From positions 48,577,370-48,641,369 of the forward strand of contig CM054117.1 of NCBI GenBank assembly GCA_028673005.1: 64,000 bases of DNA, written 5' to 3'. The DNA comes from Tanypteryx hageni. Its lineage: Eukaryota > Arthropoda > Insecta > Odonata > Petaluridae. Below, piece after piece: positions 26,158 through 38,933 of this stretch. The position numbers were made by a program, and so were the translations under genes. The notes beneath the pieces were generated by a model. The model was given only the letters and a program-made list of their open reading frames with translations, made no database searches and was not told the DNA's origin. Positions within the stretch are counted from its first letter, which is position 1. Every line of letters starts with the position of its first letter.

Positions 26158-29100
26158 ACTTGAGAAAACTAACGAAATTTCACGAAACATTTTCACTTCA
26201 TATCTAATGCATACAATTAAAACCTCTCTCTAGAAAGAACCATACGAGAAGAATAACTGGAGTTGGACTAAATCGGAGGTGTGAAATTTTAATCCAAAAT
26301 ATAAGAATGCTGACGGGAAATAAGTTTTTTTTTTAAAGTATTTATATTATACATGCAGTTCGCCAAAATTGTGGTTGGTAATGGAGACAATGCACCATAA
26401 TAAGTCTTCCATTATTGGACTTGCTCTCTCATATAACGTTCCCTAATAATCTAAGATTATAACAAGCCTCTGTATCGTTCTGTCTTACAATGCGCGCATG
26501 TTTTCTCCTTGATCGCGTCTTCAAATATAGATATAAATAGCCGCATCTGCTATTAGTCTCAGTGTAGCGTTTCGTAAGATTTCTAGCCTTACTCAACTTA
26601 AATCCTCCAATAATGGCGTAACGCTCTCTTTCGTAAATAGACGCTCAACTTATAAAATTGTCACCTAATTTTCTATTTCAAAGAAGGAATTTCGCAAAAT
26701 CTTTTATTTATAAGATGGATAATTATTAAAAAATTATGTCGATCAAGTACCTTATGTTCATTTTTCATACAAATTTGTTATTCAGGATATGTAAACCGCA
26801 TAAGAGATGCGTAAGTTGTAATAATTCTACAAAACAAACACTTCTATAGTTTTCCAAGACTCTTATCCGATCCATGATCAACAACAGAAAATTCGAGAAA
26901 ACTTTTTTCCAGTTGGTAAAGCCGTTAAATTCATAAGATTCTCAATCGTACAATCACTGAACTTCCTTTTAGTTAAGATAAAAAAATCGCAATTACTTGG
27001 CATTATGAAGAAAAATTCGCAATACTGTAGACTTCTCCTGATAACTCGTACTCGATGATTCAAAAAAACACCACATAAACTACCTCTCTGCATGGAATAA
27101 CTCCGAACTTGATTTGGAAACTGGGTACAACTACGGACACCAATAAAACGCTATGCTTCTTCTGCTTTCAAAATTACCAAGCTAAATATTTCTTGTTCTT
27201 ATACCAAAGATATTATCTATAATTATATCTGTATATTATGCTGGAAATATCCAGATTAGTGGATGACATGTGGCGCAATGCATCAACACGTCCCTAAAAA
27301 TTTTCAGTATTAGGGTAACCTCTCCTATTATGTTACCTCACTGACCTGATAAAAGAAAGATGGTATCGCTGTGTCCTGCAATTTAACTCCTAGATTTTCT
27401 AACCTTGATAATTTCTTCTTATAAATTTTAAAATATATACTAAGAACAAACAAAGCGTTAGTTAATTTTAGTCATTTTACTGCGCATGATATCAATAGAA
27501 AACAAATCAAATACAACGGAGTTACGAAACAACTAAATAAAACGACCAATTTTAGCTATATCTCTATTATCAAAACGATTTGAGACCGTTAAAAAAAGAA
27601 TATTGGGCTTATTTTTTAAGAACCTCACTACAAATATCAAAAACAACTAGAAACATTTTAATATTAAACATATTCCGTTAATATTGGAAATTCTACCAAA
27701 GAGAATTTTTGAAAAAGTACTTGAAGAATACGTCCATGGTCGCTTGTACGAATACATATAAATGCGCCACTCGACGGTACGGCCACTGCACGTAGAAATT
27801 CTATAGAGATTGAGAAGCCGTTGCCAAACAAGGAAAATATGGCGATTCCCTCCGCACGGGAAGGAGATGGAGGAAAGGAGGGAGAGAGAGGAAGGGGAGT
27901 GAGAGCGTGTTTACCCTGAGGGTCAGGAAAGTATGCACGTAATAACATTTTGGGTGTGGTAGAATAAGAAGAGGAGCGTGGAGAGTGCCGTTGATGGATG
28001 AGTAAAACTGGGACGATTCTGTTTTGTTTCCCCCCTAATCCATTGCACGAAAAGAGCGCGCGAGCCAGCAAATATTTGAAAGTGTTGTTTCAACAAATAT
28101 GAAAATAATCCTGCCTGCCCGTGCGTGTATGTCATTCACGAAGGCATAGCATATAATTCGAGCTGGTAAGCAAAATTCTTACTGCGCTTTAGCGTGATTC
28201 GGAAGAGGTGACATCATCAACCTATCACATTTAAGGTGGTAAATTTCGCTGTATGAAAAAGCCGATTGGCATGTTCAATCAAAAGGAGTGATGCGAATGA
28301 GCGCATGAGTGCCTGGAAAAATAAATAACTGTATTAATAAAAATGGTATCCTAAGTATAGATCTTGTACTTTAAAGCAAATTTACTTTTGAAAAACAAAT
28401 ATGTGTAAATCATCTAGTTTACATTAAAACATGAATTTAAAAAATCTGATGTGGCCACCACATGACGTCCTCCATACCTGTTATATTTATAAAAATTCCA
28501 AATAGGTTAAATGATACTAAAAATTTTAAGGAACTGCGAGAAAAATTTGAAGACTTTACAATGAACAGAAATAAACTAAAACATATCGTAGCCTTCTGAT
28601 ATTGGATATAGCTTCGAAGCTCCAACAATTAAGAAACTAAAAAGGAAAGTAAAGTGTTTACAATAGTCGCCGGTGAGTGGTGTGGTAATGGCAGCTAAAA
28701 AATGTTGTTTTAAAAATATCTCTTCATCAATGCATTATATGGGAAAATGTTTCAAACAAAGGTTGTAGAAAATGAAATTTCCTACGACTTTCATTCCAGT
28801 ACGGTTTTACATTCGTCAAACATTAAAGCGAATATTAAATAAATGGAATATTTCCTTAACAATGCTTTCTATAAAAAACGTTTCGAACAAAAGTTATAGA
28901 GAAGAATATTATCTATGATGTTTATGATAAACAACATTTACATTTATGAAGATTTAAAAGAGTTATTTGTCAAAAACCAAAACATGACTAGAGTAAACGT
29001 CCACTTTCGATTGAGCGATTGTTGCAGCGCCCACAAAATCCTATCACACACATATCGACAGACACACAGACAACATCGAGAAAATAGTCAAAACCTGTTC

Positions 29101-29426
29101 AGGAGACCTTAAAAAATGTTTTTCCGTTTAAATCTCGAATTCGAGTTTTTTCGTGAAAACAATAGGTACTTTCTCATATACTTCGTATATGAAGAGAGTA
29201 ATAACAATACCAATTTCACACTTTTATGTCATAGGTATTATTGAATCATCAAATTGTTTGCCAAGATCCCCAAAAACTAGATATTTCACTAACACTAAAA
29301 CGTTATCGCGCCTCGTTTATTAAGATTTCAAAAATAATTTTCTAGCTGTCAAAACTGGTTTAGCCGTCACATATGCTTTTAGGATCAAAACCGACCAACT
29401 ATTAATTTCTTGGTAGTGTGTATATA

Positions 29427-30067
29427 CAACCATACCCTGCTTTACGCGACAGAAATGTTCCTGCAAACTTCGGGATAAGCGAAATTCGCGCAAAACGGGG
29501 TCATTACAGTTTCCATGGACGCGAAAACTAAAGTTTAATATTAATTTTTAAAATAAGCTGTTAACCTGAAAAACAGCTTCTTGTCGGCTTCCATCCATCA
29601 ATGCCTGGTGCAAATATTTACATTTTTTCAATGTCTTATCTTCCTCGGTAATTTTCAAATTGTATGGAAACTAAAAAAACTTCATTATATTCATGTAAAA
29701 AATGTAAATATCGTCTGAATGAAAGAAGTCCTAAATAAATCAACGAGGAAGTTTTATTAGGATAGTCGCCTTTCATTAGAAATACATAATATGGCAAAAA
29801 TAAGCGTCGATTGAGTGATAAAAACGGTGTGCCGTCGTGGAGGGTTTCTTTTATAGCAAGTGTGCCACATCCTGGCACTAAACGGAGATCTAAAGATGAT
29901 TTTACTAAAATCCACAAGCCTGTAAAAATAGAATTTCTAATGCAGTTTTGGTTATGCCTCCTCAATTGTTGGCGGTCTTTGGTTTTTGAACATTTGGTAG
30001 GTGCGAACCTGCTTTGCTCCATAACGAATCCGCTTAAAACAGGGTCGCGCAAAGCGAGATACGACTG
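29427..30067. mobile_element. TA-flanked MITE (pogo/mariner type ends)
   Basis: Left end CAACCATACCCTGCTTTACG and inverted right end CAGTCGTATCTCGCTTTGCG, flanked by TA at 29425-29426 and 30068-30069. The ends continue GCGACM on both sides, and internal GCGAAATTCGCGCAAAAC repeats the theme. 641 bp with no transposase similarity. TA duplication and CAG-type ends suggest mobilisation by a pogo or mariner enzyme. Confidence 0.65.
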
Positions 30068-30069
30068 TA

Positions 30070-33000
30070 ATGTAATAACCCATATGGCCTTACGGTAAGT
30101 CGAATGGTGGCGACCGTCTTAACCCCCGCTCTTCGACACCACGGCAAGGAATATCTGTGTTATAAATTGTCGTTTAATGTTAACCCATAATGCCGGTTTG
30201 TCATAAATGTGTACGGACATCGCCTTCTTGTTCAGAAACGGTCGTCCGTACGCGTGTACGGACCCTGACTTCCCTTTGCCGAAAAAACAAATTTTAGAGA
30301 CATCTAGTACCTCTTCTTCAAAACAAAAATAAACATAAATGCCAAGCATACCGAAATACATTAAAACGACCGCTTTGAGGGCCAAGCAGGGATAAGAAAA
30401 TTATCTGCTTTAACGGTTCAGGGGGCCCCGCACAAGTCGATTTGCATGAAATCCTGTACCCCTTAAGCCTTAAGTCTTAAGGTACGGCTCCGACCAGACC
30501 CTATGGAAGCCTTATCCGGTATCAATTTTCCCTTTACAACCCTCTCCGCCAAAGGAGTGCGTTACAGAGGAAATCGCGCAGCTGGAAGTTACGGCGAAAA
30601 ATATTCCATCGAAATTAGTTTCACGTTCTTCCGATCAAGGAGCCAGTTTCTGAACCATTAAAGAAAATGCAACAAGCAAATCGAAACCAGTTTCGCAAGA
30701 AGCGTGCATAAGTTAATAATCAATAACATTTTCAACGTGCTTTTTAACTCTCCAGCGCCTTATTGATCATCATACCAAAGTGCTCATTTTATTATTCGTT
30801 CCGCAACCGCAATTTCCAGAGTGAAAATGCTTGAATAAACAATTGCAAAATCGCACGTCTTAAAAAATTTCTTTCTTTGATCGATGATTAATTTACGAAG
30901 GTGAAAAGTAGAAAGATAAACCAAAGGCCAGAAAATATTCGCAAATAAACCTCAGGGATAGGCGGTAAAATGTGTAATTATGTGCAAATAACTAATATTC
31001 CTTGTTTTTTTTTTAGGAAACCTCATAAACCCGAAGCGTTTAAAGTAGAGGAAAATATTTGGACGTGCAATCGCAGTAGAAGTGTCGGGGGAGTAATTAA
31101 GCTTCCAAACTCCCAAAACACGAGCAAAAGAAAAAATCGACGATCGAAAAAAGGAGATAATCGAACAATAAGAAAGCTTGAAAAAAACTATTCTAAGGAG
31201 GTGTACTTAATTAAGGTTTTTCTCGCGTCCGCTTCATATGAGAGCTTGGAGAGACATTCGAGTGGGGCGATAACCTGATTAAAAACAGTCTCGAAAGAGA
31301 TAATTAAGGACGTGAGAGACAAAAATGCCACACACACTCCCGTAAACGGGATCGATGTTTGGGTAACTTTCGAGGGTTCTTCTTCCTGAGCCTACTTTTT
31401 TATTAGCCGCAAGTCGATGGTCGACTACATTTTACGTGTGCTGAACGAATACATAAACGTGTAAATTAATTTGGTTGAAACGTGATTATTAAGAATCTGA
31501 AAGGAATTACAATCTTGCAGCCAGAAAAAATCCATCGGCTTGACTTTAGTAGAGCAGCTATGGTTGCAGGGGTCTCTAAAAATTAATAATTTCCCCCCTT
31601 TTAGAGCAATATGTAAAGGATAAGAAAGGAGGATGCAAAAGTATCGTCTAATAACCGTATGAATACACGTAGCATTGCTGATTATTAATTTGATAGTTAC
31701 AGTAAGTACAATATATTTTGTAGATTTGCATATGAACAGTTATAGAAATCATTGCGCAGGTTGCATTGATGTAGCCAGTGGTTGGCTTTCAAGTTTAAAT
31801 GTTATGCTTTCGCATCACATTGAGTAAAATTTATGAGACATCTCAGAATCCGAATTTCGTACGATGCAGTGAATGGTACGAAAAAGGCGGTAAATAACAG
31901 AATTTACGAACCAAAAAGGAATAAATTTCTCATTTTTATGAACTGAAAATAATTTTAGAAACGCATTATTTCTTAGACGGATGTTTTTCTATTACGTATA
32001 CGGTGTGAAAGAACCACAACAGAATCTAATTTCCTGAATTATATGTTTTTCAATGAGTGGCCGTAATAATCCACACCAGGCTCTCAACATTGACTGGGAT
32101 CCCGGTCACGGAAATTGACGCGAATGTCAATTCCACGAATATTAAAACCAAAACCTTATGGGAAAATGGGAGTTAAATGAATCACTCCTACACAGCCCCA
32201 TGTTTCGATGATAAGAACAAAGCATAACAAGTAAAAATCATTTTAGTTATGAAAAATAGCTCTAATAGAGCAATTAATTAGGATAATGATAATAATACAA
32301 TAAATATTGAGCCACTAGCGTAAAACTGCTGATTCATGCAATCCTAAACTCAAGATATATATATCAAATACGTAAAAAGTAACACGAACAAACGAAGAGC
32401 CCCTTAGAGAGAAGTGTATATAGAAAGGCCCCTTCCATGAAAGTCCTATAAAGTAAGTAAGTGCAAGCGATGAATGATATAATATTGCTCATGTTTTTGC
32501 CGGAACGTAAGGGACAGAAAGGCCATAACCCAAGAGAAAAATAAAACGTTAAAGTTCTCCCAAAAACTCGATATTTTCACGTAAAAACGTACGAAGTGGT
32601 AAGAATATGCCCAGGCACGTGAATATGGTGAGAAAATAAAAAAAGCTCCACCGTTTATGTATTGAGAGCAACAGCTTACGCAAGGGTTAAATCCGAGAAT
32701 AACTAAGTTCATATGTTGCGCATGCTAAATCGTTGTACACAGAAACCCCTCGCAAGTAATCAAAACGGGGATTTTCAAAAAGCCTGATGGATTACTCCTA
32801 TTTCACTCATTTGCGCATTGTAACGTTTTCACATACTGTAAAGCGATATTTCTGAATTTTTATTGTTCATAATTATTTTTCATGGTTCAATCGTTAATGA
32901 ATTTATTTCTAGAGACTGACTGAAAAGAAGACAAGAAATAGATATTTTTAGAATGGAAGATTCGATTTTTTTAGAAGGAAAACCGACTACATTTGCACTA

Positions 33001-33990
33001 GATTTTCTAAAGTTCTCAGTAAAATGTTTAAAATCAGTTTACAAGTAACACATTTAATATTATTCATCTTTCGAGAATTCATATTTCAGTGAAGTTCAAC
33101 GTCACCCACATCTTACCAACGGCCGAATTATTTCGAGTACTTCAAGGAACGTCCGTAGATAGCACAGAAAAACTTCACATCCACGAGATATAGAACCATC
33201 CGCCTCCCCGCCCCCCTTTCCGCATCCACTCTGTATAAAGTATTAAAAAGTACAGTAACGCATATATATAAAGCGTGTTTTCCGCCGTGAAAGGAATAGT
33301 TTCCGGCTTTTCAGATTGAGGACAAGATGAAAGGCACGAAAAACACCCGCAGATAGAGCGGGCAGAATCTACCGAAAAAAAGAGATTTTTATCTTAAAAG
33401 AATCTTTCTGGGGATTATACTTAACTCTACTACGCAAACATTTCTTCTTCAGATATTTTAATGTCATGAAAGACAAAATGATGGAATTTCTCGACAAGAG
33501 TTATGGGAGAAAGTTCTGGAAAGAGATGTAGCGAATGATCCCTTCCATATCAATTTTTTCTGCAAACTAAAACGCCGTAATAGAATGACATTCTTCCATT
33601 CTATGACATTTGCTTTCCATGATCTTAAATATCGCGGCAATGCACATTTGTCCGAATAAATTGCCTTTTTCGCTTTTTTTGATGTAATCAATTCTAGAAA
33701 CTTTAAATTTGTTTGTTAAAATGTTGATTTCAGTTTAACTTGCCCAATCCATCATCCCTCGGCTTGCACGGTACCTGCCTTCCTGGATAGATCGTGTTAA
33801 ACAAAACCTTTCGAAGTCGGACAGTGTTCCCCATAGGAGGACATGATGTTACATTTGAGGTCCGAACTGAACATAACATGCGACATTTTACTTACATTAC
33901 ATTCAGCATTGCTTCCTTTGTCATTCCTTGCAACCTGTTGAACCGATCTGAAAAACGTTATGATTTTTACGCGTTCTTTGCGCGAAGTGA
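30070..33990. other. Unassigned AT-rich sequence
   Basis: No supported gene. A frame at 30970-31278 follows a good pyrimidine tract and AG, but it has no partner exon and no known similarity. Confidence 0.5.
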
Positions 33991-33993
33991 ACG

Positions 33994-34640
33994 CTTATAA
34001 GGGAGGTCGTTTCCGTCCGTCCGTCCGCATGTTTAAACTCGGGAACCGCTCAACGTACTTCGATGAAATTTGGTATTAGAGAGTTTTGCTAAAATTTGTC
34101 GACCGATTCCAATTTTGGTTAAAATCGGACAATAGTTAAGACCACTTTATACGAAGACCTACATGTATTTTACAACGTACTTCGCAATAATCTCGTTAAT
34201 ACTCATCTGAGAAAATACTGAGACCAAAAGTTAAATAAAATAATTAAATACGCATATTTTTGTCAAATAATATTTCCCGTAAAACGTAAGGTAAAGAATT
34301 TAAAGAAAAGGAAATTAACGCATTGGCGTAATTATACTATTTTTGATGTTCTTTTGTTCATTCAAAAAAATATCAATTAAAAATTTTACAACTCGGGAAC
34401 CGCTGGACAAATTTTAATGAAATTTGGTATCTGTCGGCCGATTCCAATTTTGGTTAATACAGAATTACAATAAAGACTACTTTACATGAAGACTTTCATG
34501 TAGCTTACAATGTACTTCTGTTTCGACTCGTGTACCGCTGGACGTATTTTGATGAAATTTGGTATTGGGAAGTTTTACTAAAATTGGTCGACTAATTCTA
34601 ATTTTGTTTAAAATAGGAAGATAATTACGACCACTTTACA
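33994..34640 (+). repeat. Degenerate tandem repeat (Helitron-associated type)
   Basis: Three units begin near 34034, 34391 and 34525. They share CTCGGGAACCGCTSGACGTA, GATGAAATTTGGTATT, CGACCGATTCCAATTTTGGT and CGACCACTTTA. The first is preceded by GTCCGTCCGTCCGCATG. This wording is common in dispersed insect repeats, several of which are non-autonomous Helitrons. No CTRR end was found here. Confidence 0.7.
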
Positions 34641-34649
34641 AGGACATGG

Positions 34650-36645
34650 AGTACACCTTTCCATAATTGTTAATGTTCAAAACTGTGTTAAAGCAAAATT
34701 GATGGTCGTGCAATTTGAGGTATTTAGAAATAAAATCGTATTAAACCTAACATGTAAAGCGAAACCGTGCTATTCGAGAGGAGTGCATTTCAATCTCAAA
34801 AGTTACCAAAAAAAACCGCGGAGAAACTTAATGCTGCGGTCATTTCGGCGGAATAAAACAAGCGAATGAGAGGAATAAAATTAAATTGGGCAGCTGAGGA
34901 AAGTGTGTGACAATATTTCTTGAGGGTTTATGTTTTGGTGGTGAATATGGGTTGAAATGCTTCCGAAAGGAGCACTATTGACTTCGGGTTAGATGGTCAC
35001 TTTGCAGCAGCTGGCGCGCTAAAAACATTCACACCCGATGGCGCCGTGGACACTCCTTGGAATCGAGGATAATGGCGAGTGCGGAAAGAAATTACAACGC
35101 CGTTATTAGCAGGAAAACGGTTCAATACGGTAGAGAAAATAGCGTGCGGGAGTTAAAAGGGAGAGGAGCTGGTGCATGATTTTTAAGCAAAATATATCAG
35201 TGAATTCTTCCGTTATAAAAGTATAATTAACATAAGCACACGTGCAATCAGTTAATGGAAAAGTTTGACGACTGCAAAGGGAAATTTTCATTATCTTCCG
35301 TCATTAAAGGAATATTTTCCAGCTTGAAATATCAAACTATTAAAGCCAATATACAAATTAAATAAAGAATTATGTGGAAGGTAGTCATCATAAGTTGCGT
35401 TTGGACCATCTTGTTTGCAATAAAGTGATCCCGCCACGCAGTGACGTGAGCTTGTGGGGCCGCTGGCTTTATACCTGTATGAAATTTTCATTAATTTTTC
35501 GCGCGTAAATTATCGCATAAAAATCGCATACGAATGCGTTTTACGCAACACCGATTTATTAATCACGACATTTCTCACATTTTCCTCTTTCTCTATGAGT
35601 TATTTTTTCTTTTCTGTCGTTCGTCACACCATCATCGCAATTGCGTTTTTCTTGAGAAAGGCAAGTGTTTATAATTTCAATCCGGTTTCCCTTGTCACCC
35701 CGTCCTTCGCAACCTTCTTCCTTTCTTCACAACTGTCTTTTTTTACAGACCGTCTAACAGATGAACAAATCTGTAATTATTAAACCTGCTAGTATATTGC
35801 CCGTCAAAAATGACGGGTTCAAATTAATAAAAAACGGAAAAATATGAATATAATAAGCGACTATATTAATTTTTCTTTGAAATAGTTCAAATTGGACGAT
35901 GGATTGTCAGTTTTTTCCCAAAAGATTAAAAGTCTGCAAGTCTAAAATTCCATTTTTACGTGTTACTTTATAAGAAATAGAAATAGTCCCCCGGAGTCGA
36001 ACCCAGGTCATTTTTCCAAATATTTTTGTCAGTCACTTTTAGTATGCGAATCAAGCATTCCTGGAAAATTTCTAACCATTATCTCTTACCGTTTTTGAGA
36101 TATAAACAATTTAAATGATTACCAACAACATTGTCTATTATTATAGATTTTCAATGTTTTTCATCGTGATTGGAATTCATGGTTGTAATTTTATTGATGT
36201 ATCTAAAGCAGAAAATAAAACTTTAAATTAAGATATGAAGGTATGACTGCATTTTCTTGCTGACTGTATAAGCATAAAAATGCCGATATCGTGAAAAACT
36301 ACGCTACAGAGTAAATGCCCGTTGAATTTCATTAAATAACAAACGTAATAATATTCATCACTTTTTACGTTTTTCAATGCAATACACAATACCTATCATC
36401 ACCTTCAAACAAATTATCCTAAATTGTTTGAATTGAAAAAGCTACTTACCGAGTTTTTCGTCGTCAAGATAAACAAAACATAAAGCTAATTAAAATATTA
36501 GCGGTCGGGTGTTCGTTCGCATTTCTTCCATGCCTTAGGAATGGCGCTGCAGTAAATGATCAACAACGAACAATGCTTATTATATGAATTCGTCTGCTGC
36601 CCGTGTCCAACCCTGAATCTCCTCATTTCGGCATATATTTAATGT
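34650..36645. other. Unassigned sequence with a palindrome shared with the start of the window
   Basis: GCCCGTCAAAAATGACGGG near 35798-35816 is a hairpin whose flanks (ATTGCCCGTCA...) match the inverted copy at 450-470. A tRNA-like fragment lies at 35985-36060. Otherwise nothing recognised. Confidence 0.45.
35985..36060 (-). repeat. tRNA-like B-box fragment
   Basis: On the minus strand a B-box-like GGGTTCGACTCC is followed by GGGGGACTATTTC. The upstream 60 bases do not fold into a tRNA. Could be the 3' part of a tRNA-derived repeat. Confidence 0.3.
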
Positions 36646-36649
36646 AGAA

Positions 36650-36712
36650 AATTATATCTAGCCCTATTTTCGGGCTTCTCTCTCCCTTCCTCCCATTCCC
36701 CTCCCTCTCTCC

Positions 36713-36748
<36 letters not shown>

Positions 36749-36915
36749 CCCTATATCCCTACCTCCCACCAAACCTCCCGCTTTCCCAAACTTTCGCTTC
36801 CCCTCATTCTCTCCCTCCTCCTTTCCCTCTTTCTCTTCTCCTCTCCCTCTCTCTCCTTTCTTCTCTCGTTCACTCTTTTTTCCCACACTCCCGTCTTCCT
36901 CCGTTTTCCCAATAG
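36650..36915 (-). repeat. Pyrimidine-rich block with (CT)n
   Basis: CT-rich on the + strand, with a pure (CT)n at about 36715-36744. Read on the minus strand it resembles the purine-rich blocks at 67-370 and 976-1340 in composition. I could not confirm ordered identity. Confidence 0.6.
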
Positions 36916-37479
36916 GGTCCTATATAATTTTATGAGTACTGCAACAATGCTGGTTTTTCTTGGTAACGAACTATTTTATTTACGAAGAACTTAAAATTTT
37001 CGTCTTCAAAATAATTTTCTGGGTCAATTCGAATCGTATTTGAAAATCCATGGTAAGAAAATATATTTGGGCTCTTTTGCACGTACTATGTATGGTTCAA
37101 GTTTCTAATTTCTAGGACGATTACAAGTGATTTTAAAAAGCAAACGAAAGATGTCTTACACTCATTTACGTGTTATTCTTTCAAAGCGGACATTATGGCA
37201 ACAAACCTCCTATGTTAATCTCATGGGATTTTCTCGAATAAAAAAATTTATTTTTGGCTCTTGAACTTAAAAACTTCCCGTTCTCGCAATTTTTCCTCTG
37301 TAAGTCATGAGTAATCAGTCTGAAATTTTTCATCATTCTAGCTCATACGGAAGTAAGAAATAGTTTCTGCAATACATATTAATGCGGTTATAATAAAGAG
37401 AGACAAGTAGTTGGTGCTTGCATTCTGCAAGCATTGCATCTCACCTTGAAAAACAATAATTTTTCAGAGAGATATTTCA

Positions 37480-38110
37480 TTATCAGAAATATTTTTTTAA
37501 TTTAAAAGTTTTCACATCTGAACCGATTTTCGTTCTTTCCTTATGGAAAAATATTCGAGTAAAACAACCTTTACAATTTGAAGAGTATTATACTTTCTCC
37601 ATTGTGGGGTACTAATTCTACAAATTTTAGAAAATCTTAAAGTTGTAAAATTTATAGAAGTGAAATGATATTTATCGATTTGTTTAAATTTTAAAAAGTT
37701 TCAACGGCCGCAATAACAAATTCATGAAGATTTTCAAATTTTTATTTATGTAATTGCACTACTTTCTAAATAATTGAAAATTTTCAGCTACCTAGCTCGT
37801 CTCTAAGTACCTAAACATTTATCTATTTGTTTAAATTTTAAGAATTTTTAACAGTCAAACAAATTAAAATATCAACATTTCTATAATCATTTTTTCGTTT
37901 GTTTACAAATTCTACCTTTACAAAAAATTTCAGCTTCCTAACACATTCTAAAATACATTAACATTGAAATTTTGTTTAAACAATTGCAAATTTTTAACGG
38001 CCGCATTGTTGCACTTTCGTGAGATTTTTCTAGTCGGTTTTGTATATGGTCCTCCCCACATAAAAAATTTAGACTCCAGGTCATCTGGAAGTGCCTAAAT
38101 ATTAGTATCC
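37480..38110 (+). repeat. Degenerate tandem repeat, period about 150 bases
   Basis: The motif WTTTGTTTAAATTTTAARAA followed by a CGGCCGCA-type or CAGTCAAAC sequence recurs near 37675, 37825 and 37970. A second motif, AAAATTTCAGCTWCCTA, recurs near 37780, 37930 and in altered form near 38068. The array ends just before the inverted Tc1 copy. Confidence 0.65.
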
Positions 38111-38141
38111 TGATACATATATATGTTGTTATATCATAAAA

Positions 38142-38933
38142 GGGCTATTGTGACAGCTGTTCATCTTATTTTGACAATATTTAATTTCATTTTGACAGTG
38201 GTTCATTTTATTTTGACGACTGTCCATTCTATTTTGACAATATTTCATTCTATTTTGAAATTTATTCATTTAATTACATACCAAGTACTTGTTATGATTT
38301 TTCATTAGTTATAACTTTTATTTCATGGGAATATTGTTTTATATAGTTTTATTTATAGTTTTAAATGCAATAGGTATAATAAAGGTGGGTATCAAAATAC
38401 AAAATATAATACACAGTATGCATGTAATCATTGATAATTTCTTTATTGATATGTAAAATAAACTTCATTTTCTGAAACTCGAGATGGTAATTCTATGAAG
38501 TTAAGAGCGTAACGATATCTTGCTTCAATAGACATTTCATCGTTTCTTCTCGCTGGGATAATATGTATTCGTTTTATTGTATATTGAAAATCATCTAATA
38601 AGTGTCCAATTGAAGATTGTGAAATCTCACTTTGAAACTCTTCCATACATTTGCGATTCTTTTTAAAGATAATCTGCAGTCTTCCTCTATTCATTGTTTA
38701 ATAACTGTTTGCTTTTCTTCATTAAGTTTTTTTCTCTATGGCCACCTCTTCTAGATTTATCACTCAACCTTTTTGTTAAGTATTATTTAATGATTTCGTG
38801 AACAGTTGTTCTTTTCACTTCCATTATTTTTTAAATCAGGCTTGCATTATTTCCCGAGAGATAAGCATAAATTATTCATCTTCTGTCTTCATTAGAAGTC
38901 TCGGGTCCATTAAGTGTTTTTTTTAGTAATTTA
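38142..38933 (-). mobile_element. Internally deleted second copy of the same Tc1 element, head-to-head
   Basis: This stretch is the reverse complement of the neighbouring element. From the left it has the 3' terminal array (about five 21-bp units, starting GGGCTATTGTGACAG), the 3' region, then a jump near 38450. The jump goes straight to the first half of the transposase and its start near 38910. About 500 bases with the catalytic core are missing. The outermost CACCGTTTCCC is lost on the left, and the 5' terminal repeat is missing where it meets the full-length copy. Confidence 0.82.
38443..38910 (-). pseudogene. Truncated Tc1 transposase (DNA-binding part, catalytic core deleted)
   Basis: The minus-strand frame 38694-38443 reads CMEEFQSEISQSSIGHLLDD, then FQYTIKRIHIIPARRNDE and VSENEVYF, and stops at the deletion joint. 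It covers the sequence lost by frameshift in the neighbouring copy. Upstream pieces to 38910 match the helix-turn-helix start of that copy with several changes. Expression would give no catalytic activity. Confidence 0.75.

Larger units (their letters stand above)
24257..29426. other. Unassigned sequence with CT/GA microsatellites
   Basis: Holds purine-rich and pyrimidine-rich patches at 25380-25640 and 27840-27910 and the microsatellites listed separately. The part 28690-29220 looks like a dispersed insect repeat (TTTCGAACAAAAGTTATAGA, CGACAGACACACAGACAAC) and ends with the dyad TCATATAC-TTC-GTATATGA at 29174-29192. Confidence 0.45.

Noticed and set aside
29174..29192. Dyad TCATATAC-TTC-GTATATGA that looks like a lox half-site
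   Set aside because: The arms and spacer do not match a recombinase site, and it sits at the edge of a dispersed repeat in an animal genome.
30970..31278. Frame after a strong pyrimidine tract and AG
   Set aside because: No donor, partner exon or family resemblance; the residue mix is Lys/Arg-rich as in random AT-rich frames.
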